Of a stretch of DNA of 64,000 nucleotides, positions 26,401 through 38,400 are shown piece by piece; position 1 is the stretch's first letter; the number at the start of each line of letters is the position of its first letter. The stretch is from Mytilisepta virgata (lineage: Eukaryota; Mollusca; Bivalvia; Mytilida; Mytilidae): assembly GCA_028015205.1 (NCBI GenBank), contig JAPWFG010000019.1, forward strand, positions 3,100,001-3,164,000. Direction: 5' to 3'. The notes beneath the pieces are model-generated. The model had not been told where the DNA came from. It made no database searches and saw nothing but the letters and a program-made list of their open reading frames with translations. A program made the translations under genes and the position numbers.

Positions 26401-29400
26401 TGTATATATATTTCTGTACCAATGAGTTCATTATATTTGAGTTGACTGTACTGCTGTTATCGTTATATTTCAGTTGACTGTACTCATGGTACTATAAATG
26501 GGATCGTTATATTTCAGTTGACTGTACTGCTGTTATCGATATATTTCAGTTCACTGTACTGCTGTTATCGATAAATTTCATTTGACTGTACTCATGGTAC
26601 TAATGAGATCGTTATATCTCAGTTCACTGTACTGCTGTTATCGTTATCTTTCAGTTGAGTGAACTAATGGGATTCTTACCTTGCAGTTGACTATTAATGA
26701 GATCGTTATATTTCAGTTGATTTTACTGCTGTCGTTATATTTCAGTTGTACGTACTGTTGTTATCGTTACATTTTCGTTAATTAAACTGTTGTTTTCATT
26801 GTATTTCAGTTGACTATACTGATGTGGTTGTATCAGTAGTAGTGGTGGTCCTTGTTGTAGGAACATCTATATTATTAATAGGGCTATGTTTTTATAGGTT
26901 AGTTGGTTATCATTGTTTATTCTATTTAAATAAACATCATCCATCCATTATTACTCATTTTTATAATATTTGTTTCATATTGTTTATTTTTGCTACTTAA
27001 AAACATTCAACAAAATTGAAAGTAGGCTCCAATGTTTTGATCCCCCTTTTTACCGTATACCAACGTGGAAGGCGTGACCTATTGTGGTATACCAGTTTCC
27101 GTACGTCATTTCAACATTTCGTACAATAATTTAACTTTGCTTATGCTAGATCTCGTAAAAGTGTAACATAATCCTAGAATCAATATCAGTAACGTGATGA
27201 TTTTGACGGAACTTTTTCATTAAAACAAATGTAATTTTCAACATTTTATATCATCAACTTTACTCATACTGAACGTGAAATTTTTTTATCATGGCACCTA
27301 GGTTTCACATAAAATTAGTATCAAAAACATTAAGTTCTTTTTGGAGTTTGAGCATTTTAAATTTTGTCTTCCCAGAGTTACTAAACTTTTAATTAAATAT
27401 TTAATTTTCCAGAACTTTACTCATACCAAATCACGCAAATTTTAAAATCAACAGTAAGCTCTCTTTCAAATTTGATGATTTTTGCCATTTTGCCTTTGCA
27501 GAGATATGGAACTTTCTTCATGAAAAAATGTCTTATTTAACCTTATGCTCTCTTTCGATTTTGAAATTGAAGATTTTCATATTTGCCGTCTCATAGTTGC
27601 GAAACTTTGATCGTGCAATTTACAACATTTCGTATGGTTGCTCAGTTGTAAGGTACGGACAAAGATCTAGAAATTATCCATTGACAAAGTTCAGGGCAAA
27701 TGATTGTTTTTAAGTCATGTTTGTTCAGTTGCAGGCAAAGTCTACTATTTATCGGTTAAATATTTCAGTTTAATTGTATATATGTACTGTAGTTCTTTTA
27801 AAAACACAAGAGAAGTATGATTTTTTTTATATTTTTCTTTTCTTTCCACATACAGGAGACATCAGGAAGAACAAGCCATTGGAAAGAAAACGTGGCTAAT
27901 TCAATCTCAGGAAATACAAAGTCGCAAAGGAAAGTTCAATGACTCTTTTTTTTCAAAATCTCTCACGAACGAGGAAAATCCGGTAGGTCTGAAAATGTAT
28001 GTGTTTAAAAAAAAAATAAATGCCTTTATTGTAGATAGACGTAGGACAGACGAACGAGTACACATTTTACTGTCACATTCCTTGAAAAAGGGTTATAGCT
28101 GGTACGACTTTAAACTTGTTTTTCAAAACATGGCCAAAGAAAAAAAAAGATAATCGGATAAAGAAAATTCGTGTTATACGAAAGGAATAAAAAAAGTATA
28201 AAACTTAAAAAGCAATTCCAACATGCCCAATATTTCTGTTTAAAGAGATTGAATTTTTATTGTTTTTTTTTAGATTAAAGAAAAGTACAAACAATTGAAG
28301 TGTTTTCGAATTTATTTTTTAGGATGAGCAAGTACAGGTTTTTTGCCAGAGAGCTTTCTGCAAGAACCAGGTTGTGGCTGTAAGAAAGCTTAGAATACAC
28401 AGCATAGAACTCACTAGGGAACTAACAGTGGACTTCAGACATGTAAGCTTTGTACATGTAATGTCCTATTATCCTTTTTAACAAGTTTATGATTTCATGA
28501 AAATTTTGCAGTAGAAAATTTGAAAAAATGAACATTTTATAATTATGAACATCTTGCATTTGCATTTTTCTTGAATGTATGAAGTAACCGATAATTACAA
28601 CCAATAAAATACAATACAGAAGCTTCAAATAATGCTGTATTGGACATTAGCAGTTCACTGAAACGTATATACATATTCCTGTCACTTATTTGGTATATGG
28701 AGTGCTAGGTTTGTTTAGTTTCTTTTTTCATTTTATAGATGCAGACGATGTCGCATGCAAATTTAGCAATTTTTGTTGGAGCATGTTTAGACCCCGGACA
28801 GGAGACAATACTAATGGAATATTGTCCACGTGGTAGTCTACAAGTAATTAATAGATGTTTCTCTTCATATATTTCCATTAGGGCACACAAAGTCAGTTGG
28901 GAACGGAATCAAATTCTATATAGATATATGTACAGAAGGGTACTGATTTTGGATCCGATGTTTTTTTCGTAATGTACTAGATTTTATTTATGTTGTTTTG
29001 ATTCATGTATTTTTGATCAATGATTGAAGTTATTTCAAATTACCAACTAAACTCTTCACCTACACTCCCTACTGATGTTTGGTCCATCACAAGCAGTAGC
29101 CCTATATAATCATTTGTTTCAAGACCCTTACATTGAGTAATACTTTGTTCTCCAACAAAATTCATAAGGATCATATCTGCATAAAGCCGTAATTTTTATG
29201 AAACTACATTGCCCATATAAATCGAAAGTTATCTGGCGAATGAAAAAATACCTTAAACGCCTTATATTGCAAAGTAATTATTTATTTTTTTTCATTCAAT
29301 GCCAACCATATACATGTATTTGATTAAAAAAAATGCAGGTTACACAAGGCTGAACGACAAAGAATGTGCATGCCTCTAGTTTTGTCTAATTGATTTACAT

Positions 29401-32400
29401 TTATAGGAAAAATAATATCAGCAAGAATTTGTTATTTTTAGGACGTTATTAAATCAGAAACTATAGATATGGATTGGGATTTTAAATATTCACTTATTAA
29501 AGACATTATTAAGGTATGTATTATTCAAACTGAGACCATTTACAATCTCCATTTTACTTTAGAACAGTATTGTCTTAATCAAAGGTTTCTGAAAATAATA
29601 TAAACTGATATTTTTCTTTCTCCTATTCACGAATTTAGTTTAAAGAATGACTGGTTTGCAAACCACACATCATTTGAAGGCTATAATTTTCAAAGTTTCC
29701 ATATTGTAAAGTTTCTTTGATCCTAGGTGAACCTCATTGCAAGATGGAGTTGAATATTTACATATTTAAAATAAACGTATACATTTGTGTTTAATGAAAA
29801 TAATATTAGTTATGAAAGAAAATAGTTATTAAATAAATTCACTTGTAAACCTTTAACCATGTTACTACCTTATACTTATCATTTAGTCTTATTAAAATTT
29901 TCTTGAAGGGAATGGTATATTTACATAGCAGTCCACTACGTGTTCATGGAAATTTTACAAGTTCTAACTGCTGCATCGACAGTAGGTTTGCTCTGAAAAT
30001 TACCGACTATGGCCCTGTTAAATTATTAACAAAAGACAGAGAGGAAGGACGAAAACTAGCAATTGCTGATGGAACATTCAATAAACGAAGTATGTTATAA
30101 CATTGTATTATAGCTTTCAGTGATTTGACATTTTATACAAAACATATTATTGATAAGATATTTATCAAGAAAGGATCATGCCTTCAGTGTCAGTAATAGT
30201 TGATAACAGGCACTGTTGAACCACAAACTCAAGTTAAAATTTTGATATTTATAACAATAATCGAGAATCTTTCCGAATGGTTGTACTGTATTTTTATGAA
30301 AAAAATTTCAATGCTTTAAACTGACATTGAAAAGACACCACAAAGGCTTACATCTAAACATCTTCATACTTGATTTGACAATCGCCGAAAATGTGGTAAT
30401 CCAAAAGACCAAAGTATTGTAGATAACTTTCAAATGACCAAAATAGCAGAACAAAAACCACAGCAGGATAGAGCAAAACAGGGAGGCCCAGATCATTGTG
30501 TCGCCTGCGGAACGCATGGTCGACACATAGAGATTACTATCTGTCGTCTTGCGTCTTGCGTCGTCACACTTTTTTTCTATCCTCAACTACTCATAAACCG
30601 CCCAAAGGAATTTGATGAAACTTTCTCTGTAACCTTAATATATATTTCATTTTTAGAAAATTAAAATTTTTTTTTGTAAAAATTGACGTTTTTGAAAAAG
30701 GGGCGGGGGAGGGGGGGTCAGAATTTCTATCCTCAACTACTCCATAACCGGTCCAAGCAATTTGATGAAACTTTCTCTGTGCATTAATCTTAATGCAAAG
30801 GTGTGCATATATATTTCATTTTTAGAAAATTTAAATATCTTTTGTAAAAATTGACGTTTTTTAAAAAAGGGGGGATGAAATCTTCTCTCCTCAACTACTC
30901 CCAAACCGCTCAAAGCAATTTGATGAAACTTTCTCTGTGGATTACCCTTAATACAAAGATGTACAAATATATTTCATTTTCAGATAATTTTTATTTTCTT
31001 TTGTAAAAATTGATTTTTTAAAAAAAAAGAGGGGATGAAATCTTATATCCTCAACTACTCCTAAACCGCTCAAAGACATTTGATGAAACTTTCTCTGTGC
31101 ATTAACCTTAATTCAAAGATATGCATATATATTTCATTTTCAGAAAATTTATATATATATTTTTTTTTGGTGAAAATTGACGTTTTTATTAAAAGGAGGT
31201 TGGATTCTTCTATCCGCAACTCCTCCTAAACTGCTCATAGGAATTCAATGTAACTTGCTCTGTGCATTTATTTTTATGCAAAGATGTGCACTACATATTT
31301 GATTTCCACAAAAGGGGGAGGATGAAATCTTCTATAACTCCTCCTAAACTCCTGGTAGGAATTCAATATAACTTGTTCTCTGTATTCTCTATATATTTAA
31401 TTTTCAGAAAATCATATTTTTGGGGGTGGGGTTAAAAGTTAACTTTTTACAATGAGGGAACTTGGATTCACTTTCAGTGATTTTTTATACTAAGTTTTAT
31501 GGGTGATTGGTTTAAATGTAGCTTTTCCTGTACGCAGGCGACACGTGTCTTCCTTGGAAGACTCACACATTTTTTTTTGTTGAAATCATGGGAGTAATAA
31601 TCTCTACTGTTTAATGATAAGCGAGTATTTAACCTAAAAAAATAAATCCCAAAGTGGGTAAACTACGATTGCTGAGGGTATTTAACCCAATATTAGACGT
31701 ATACAATCGACAATCATCGTATGATTACGTTATCTCAGTCAAAGTTTAGAAGCTACTCAGAGAAAGCAGCCACCAGGAATTTCTGCGAACTGGAACTGTT
31801 ATATTCATTCACGGTAACAGTGTTAATTGAAAATCCAGAAGACCACGGTGAAGCATATTACCGCTTCAATTTTCTCAACGTTGCATGGCCGCTGCGTAAT
31901 GATCGCATCTTTGACTTTCAAAAAATGTATTTAAAGTTATAAGCGTAAATGACTAATACGCAGCTTATCTGGGGCGTTGTATAAATAAATGAGGTAGTTT
32001 CCGTAATTTCCCACATGCGGCGTAAAATTATTGCATCAGTTAATGCAAATTATAGCGAGCTCTATAGGAGCATATGCATTTTCTACATACGGGTGATTTA
32101 GAAAAGTCTTTGTTTAATGGGACAGCCATATTGTGCTACATACTAAGACTAGAAAAGGTTTTGTTAGCCGGAAACGGAAGTAAGTAAAGTAAGGGAAATT
32201 ATCATTTTTGAGTCAGAATCGTGATACCGGAAATGAGTTTCTGGAAAGGGCTATTGCTGTGCTCGCATCATTGGCCACGCCAAAGCATATTAATGAAAAT
32301 TCGCCTGTAAGCGCTATCTTGCTTTCATTTTTTTCACGGATTTCAATGAAATTGATGTGAAAGTTTGTCAGGAATGAGTGCGCGTAGTTTATGGGAGTTG

Positions 32401-35400
32401 TGACCAGTGTAAATATAGATTTAACAAAACGTTTCATGTATACATTTTTTACGGATTTGTGTGAAAGTAGTATGGAATATTTTTATTGTAGATATCTAGA
32501 AGTTCGAAAATTGGTACTGTCATAATATCTTCAGAATAGTTATGATCCTTTGAAATATAAATTCTGAAAAACGTAATTTTGACAGTTTTATATTTTATCT
32601 GAATTGGTACATTTTGTACTTGTGTATCAATTTCAACAAATGCATATAATATACATGACAGCTAATTCTCAATGTGGCCACTTGGATGATACCCTAGGTC
32701 ATAGTCAGTTGATACCATATAAGAGTAATATATATCTAAATGAATAAAAACATTAAATCAGATTTTTAAAAAAATGATTTTTGCAGAATTGTTCTGGACA
32801 GCCCCAGAGATCTTGCGAGACACAACTGGTACATTGAAATATTCTCAGGCGGCAGATGTATATGGTTTTGGTATCATATTGTCTGAGTTGATAATGCGCC
32901 AGGAGCCATATGAAGAAAATGCCATGGACACAAATGGTTAGTTACGTTTTATTATCCCCAGCCCCATGCTGTACATTTACAGTTTTTCTTTATTGATTGT
33001 TGCTAATTATTATTGCAGATATTACAATGACATTCAGAACGAGAAAGAAATTAATCATGAATTAGGTAGTTGATTAAAATGTGTCGACCGGAAGGAAGAG
33101 CATAAATAAGATTTGCATTGTCACATGAGAAATTATATCTGTGTTCCGCCTACCTACAAGTTTCTTCTGAATGAAGAATTAACAACTGTCCCTTCCCTAG
33201 ACAAATAAAGGAAATGAAATCTTGTATAGAACCAAGATCCTGTGATGAAAAAAAACACACCTACAGAATTTCCTATCAACTGAAGTGTATGTAACCACAT
33301 TTGGACACGTTATTTTAGTCCATGCCTCCGTGTTGTGAAATACTGGGGAAGCAGTAATATCAATTTAGTATTTTTAGAAATCACTTATAAATAATTTTAA
33401 GTTTTAATTTTTTCTCGGTAACAATAGCTCTTTTACACTTAAATGAGAGTTGATTAAAAGCATTTAAACCTCACTTTTTCTAAGGCTATTGCAATTCCAG
33501 TGTGTACCAATTGTGATCGTCTTCCTGACGATCTGCTCCTATAATAAATTCCAACTTGCGTCATGTAGATGACATTTGAATGGTGACAAATTTCAATATT
33601 TATTTGTATTCTATTTACTCCAGTCAACTTTGAATTAAGGATACTACAGTAATGCACCTGACTTTGGAATTGAAAACATGGCTGCCATTGCCATGGAAAC
33701 AGCAAAAATGTAAACAAGCAAGAGGCTCCCAAGAGCCTAAATCGCCCACCTGTTACTTTTTGTGTAGATCTTGCATCAATGATTATTTTTGCTATTTAAT
33801 GTATACTGTGCATTTTTCGCCTACTATTGACTTGAACAGCTAAATTATAGAGTCCTTAACCCAAATATATATGGTTGCTTAAGACTTCTTCATCGGTTGC
33901 TATTGACTTTGTCAATGGCATTGACTCTTGACCTTCCATTTTGACTTGAACAGGTAAATTGTAGGGTCCTGAAGCAAATATATCTGGTTGCTAGGGACTT
34001 TTCCATCGGTTGCTTTTTTTTTTAAAGGACCTTGACCCTTGACCCCCCTATTGACTTGTTAAACTAAATAATAGGGTTCTGAATTTATAGGTTGCTATGG
34101 ACTTTTTCATTGGTTGCTATGAACTTTTTCAATGATCTTGACCCTCTATTTAAGTACAGCTATCATTTATTTTATTTCAAGTAATCCTCTTAACATCTGT
34201 GACAATATGTCAGACCATTATTTTAATGAGAATTACTGTTTACATGTAAATAATATTTCAAGGGCCAAAACTCCCGTAAGGGGTCAATTGACGATTTTGG
34301 TCATGTTGTCTTATTTGTAGATCTTACTTTGTTGAACATGTTTTCTTCATTTTTATAAATGACATTGCAGATGATATGTTAGGGATCTGTAGATTGTTTG
34401 CAGATGACACTTCGATAGGTGAGAGGTCTAACGAAATTGACAGTCTTCAATACATGGTCAATATCGACTTGAAAAACATCTCTTCCTGGTCGAAACAATG
34501 GCTTGTTAAGTTGAACCCCAACAAAACTGAAATTGTTTTTTTCAGTACCAGAGTTACTCCTGAAGGGTTAGCATTTTTTCTTGATGGTACAGAAATTACT
34601 CTTGTAGGCTGCCACAAACATCTTGGCGTAACTCTTAAGTTCTAATTGCAAATGTACTTTGCATATTGATACTGTTGTTGAGAAAGTCTCGAAACAAATT
34701 GCAGTTCTACGGAAATTGAAATACATACTTTCTCGGCACTTTTTAGAGAAGATTTATTTAACTTTTATCAGGCCTCTTCTGGTCTGGAATATTCTTGCGA
34801 ATTGTGGGATAGTTGTTCGATAACAGACTCGGATAGGTTGGAAAAATTAGTAACTGGTTTAACTATATATGCAAGTACTTTGTCATTGTATGATGAATGT
34901 GGCTGGGAAAAATTATCTGTTCGGCGTGAACGAAGAAAACTATCATTATTTTATAGAATAGTAAATGAAGATGCGCCCGAGTATCTATCAGACATGTTGC
35001 TTAACACTGTAAATCAAACAAATAATTATAATCTAAGAAACTATAGAAATTTTACACTTCTAGATGCTAGACTCTCTCTTTATCACAATTCGTATTTTCC
35101 ATCAACTGTTAGATTATGGAACAGCTTAGATTCTAATACAAGAGAATCTCCAAATCCAAATATTTTCAAATGTAGACTTAAATTAAAATATCCTTTGTCA
35201 AAAAAGTCTCCGATTTATTATACAATTGGTGACCGTAAAGCCAATATTTTACACACCAGATTACGTCATAGATGTAGTGGTCTCAGAGCAGACCTTTTCA
35301 GATGTAATTTAATAGATATTTGTCATTGTGAATGTGGTAACGAAACTGAATCTGTTGTACATTACTTTTTACACTGTAGTATACATTAAGCACAAAGAAT

Positions 35401-38400
35401 TCATTTAATTGATGATATATTAGCACTTGGTATTGAACCTTCTGTTAAAAACATATTGTATGGTAACGCTCATTTAGATTTTGATCGAAACTGTAGGCTT
35501 TTCAAATGTTTTCAAAGATATATTATTCATACAAAAAGATTTGTTTATAATTGATTTGATCCAAGAATGACACGGAAGACACGACACGGACGACAAACCC
35601 CCTGCATCATATTTTGTGCTTTCTTTTCTCTTTCTTTTTTCTCACATCTCGCCATGTTACGTCTATATCTATACTTTCAATTACTGTATTGATTATTGTA
35701 TAAAGTATTGTCACATGTAATGTTTTGTATATATGTTGGAGAAGACTTAGTAAGTTCTTGCAACTTGTGCCTTATCCATTTGTCATATTTAAGACAATAA
35801 AATATGTTTAAAGTAAAGTATAATAATATTCAAAATAATAACCTAAAACTGCAAAATTTCGATAAAATTAATAATTCAGGGGCATTAACCCAACAAAGGG
35901 TTGACCGATTCGTCTGAAAATTTCATGGCAGGTAGATGTTGACCTGATACATTTTCCCCCATGTCAGTTTTACTCTAAATGCTTTAGTTTTTGAAATATA
36001 AGCCAAAAACTGCAGTTTACTCCTATGTTCTATTTTTAGTCATGGCGGCCATGTTTCTCGACGGACAATAAAATGAAACACAAAATTTATTCTAGATACC
36101 CTAAGGATCATTCAGTCTAAGTATGGCTGTAATTGGTTCAGTGGTTTCAGACGAGAATATCTTTGAAAAGGTTTGCGACGGACGTTAAGTGATAGCAAAA
36201 GCTCACATGTCCTTTTAGGACAGGTGAGCTAAAAATGAAAAGTGTTCCAAATCTAATGAAACTTTTAGGAATTATTACCTGACAAGTGTAGATGGGCAAA
36301 GCCAAAGCATCTTTGGAATTTCCAAAATGGTCGCTATCGCCATAGAAACTGGAAAATGTTTTACATTTTGTACATTGAACATACTAGAACAATACTGTTC
36401 TATATGTCATAGCCACTCCCAATTTCATATGATGGTAGACAAGTATGTGTAGATACCATTATGTCAAACACCATGTGAAGTTGTGCACCTGACTTTGGAA
36501 TTTAAAAACATGGCTGCCATTGCCATGGAAACAGCAAAAATGTGAAAAAATGAAAAGTGTTTCAAATTTAATAAAACTTTTAGGAATTATTACCTGACAA
36601 GTGTAAATGGGCAAACCATCTTTGGAATTTCCAAAATGGTCGCTATCGCCATGTTGTTAAACAGGGGAAAATGTCTTACATGGAACATTCTACAACAATA
36701 CTGTTGGTAGACAAGTATATGTAGATGTTCTTTTTGATCCTTGAATTTTCAAAATGGCCGCCGTTGCCATGTAAACAGCAAAAATACGCAAAAAATTTAA
36801 AATGCCAAACTTTTATGAAAATTTACGGAAATATTGACTGGGAAGTGCAGATGTGCTATTTCTGAATTTGGAATTTTTAAGATGGTTGCTTTGGAATTTC
36901 CAAAATGGGGGCCATCGCCATGGAAACAGGCGAAAATGTCTTGCATGGAACATTCTAGAACAATAATGTTCTATATGTCCTAGCCACTCCATATTTTATA
37001 TGATGGGGTAGACAAGTATGCGTAGATGTGATTTTTGACTCTGAAATTTTCAAAATGGCCGTCTTTGGCATGGAAACAGCAACAATACGAAAAATTTTAA
37101 AATGGCCAAAATTTTATGAAAATTTACAAAAATGTTAACTGGGAAGTGTAGATGTGCTATTTATGAATTTGGAATTTTTAAAATGGCTGCCTCTGGAATT
37201 TCCAAAATGGCCACTATCCATGGAAACAGGCAAAAATGTCTTTAATACATAGAACGTTCTAAAAGAATTCTGTTCTATACTTCCTAGCCAATCCAAATTT
37301 TATATGATAATAGACAAGTATGCGTAGATGTGCTTTTTGACTCTGGAATTTTCTGAATGGCTGCCGTTTTTGTGGCAATGGCAGAGGGGTGACATCTGCT
37401 ATTGCTTGTAATGGCAATTCTAGTTTTACTTTTCCTTTGTGCGTTTAGGTCTCTGTCCGTTTGACAGTTCAACAATTCCATGTTTATTTTTTATTCTATT
37501 GTCGTATGAACTGATTCCGTCATCATCATACATATCACATGCATATGTTATTTATTTTTAACAAAGGTTTACTGTTAGAACGAAGACATTAAGGATACCC
37601 ACTACACATACATTAGCTACATTTCTATCCACTTCTTCGTGAGACTATTTAAAGTGTAGTCTCAATATTTTGTTACATATATGATTTCCTGGTATTTTAT
37701 CCCTTTTTCATTTTTGCTAACGTGTATACTTTTTCACTGCATAGTGTATAAAACTCGGCCATCAAATACCATATTCTACTTTTATTATTGGATATGCCCT
37801 AGGGGCGTTATCCCGATAGCAATATTTCCGGTGATATTTTGCAAAATGCAAATGATAGTTTGAAATAATTAAGTAGGGAAATCTTTTAGGAATTTCACCT
37901 TGTGCAATAATTAAATATGATATCTGGTTACATTTTTAATATGGCATCTCGGTATAAATTTGAATATTCAATAAATATTTTCACTTATCGCTGCTGATAA
38001 TGTATATTTTAAGATATCATAGAACAGTTGATCAGCAAAAAGCCAGAAATACTTCGCCCTAAAGTCAGCAGTGATGCTTGTTCACCAGAATTGATGGAAA
38101 TTATGACAAGTAGTTGGAAAGAGAATCCAGATGAAAGATACAATTTCAATGATATTGACGAGATTTACAAGAAATTGAAAAGGTTGTACCTTTGCTTCCA
38201 TTGACTTATTGATTATTTTATCCTTTGCCACGTGGTTCGGGTTATTGAAGATAGGTTGGTGACAATTTGGAGATGGAATTTTTATCTTGAATTTTAGTAG
38301 ATATACGTTTTTTTTTCTAAAACATGTATTGTTAATGACATCATTAATTCAAAAACTGAAATGAGAATCCACAAGTGACTGAATAAAGTTGATCAAGAGA

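Larger units (their letters stand above)
22885..26809 (+). other. Intron 8 (3.9 kb, repeat-rich)
   Basis: In order: an old tract of acceptor-like repeats (23400-23540), a core-repeat element with GTCC microsatellite (23560-24330), AT-rich sequence, a GGGGGACTATTGGAGTCACC-type repeat piece near 25250, a ~150 bp tandem array (25420-26080), and the acceptor/exon minisatellite that runs up to the true 3' splice site (26425-26809). Confidence 0.75.
33640..37400. repeat. Tandem array with ATGGCTGCC and CCATGGAAACAG motifs (interrupted)
   Basis: About four diverged ~300 bp units. Each has AAAATGGCNGCC, GCCATGGAAACAGCAAAAAT, an ACATTCTAGAACAATA block, GTAGACAAGTATG and GTAGATGTGCTATTT. The first part (33640-33714) was separated from the rest by the element at 33715-36230. 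Confidence 0.7.
32937..38013 (+). other. Intron 15 (5.1 kb) with nested repeats
   Basis: The longest intron. A ~300-bp tandem array (about 33640-33714 and 36231-37400) is interrupted by a ~2.5-kb element (33715-36230), which itself contains a LINE fragment (about 34330-35815). 32937-33640 and 37400-38013 are AT-rich with nothing recognised. Confidence 0.7.

Noticed and set aside
28844..28972. Extension of exon 12 past 28843
   Set aside because: The frame is open, but family similarity ends at SLQ where a GTAATT donor sits. The next conserved residues (DVI) are in exon 13.
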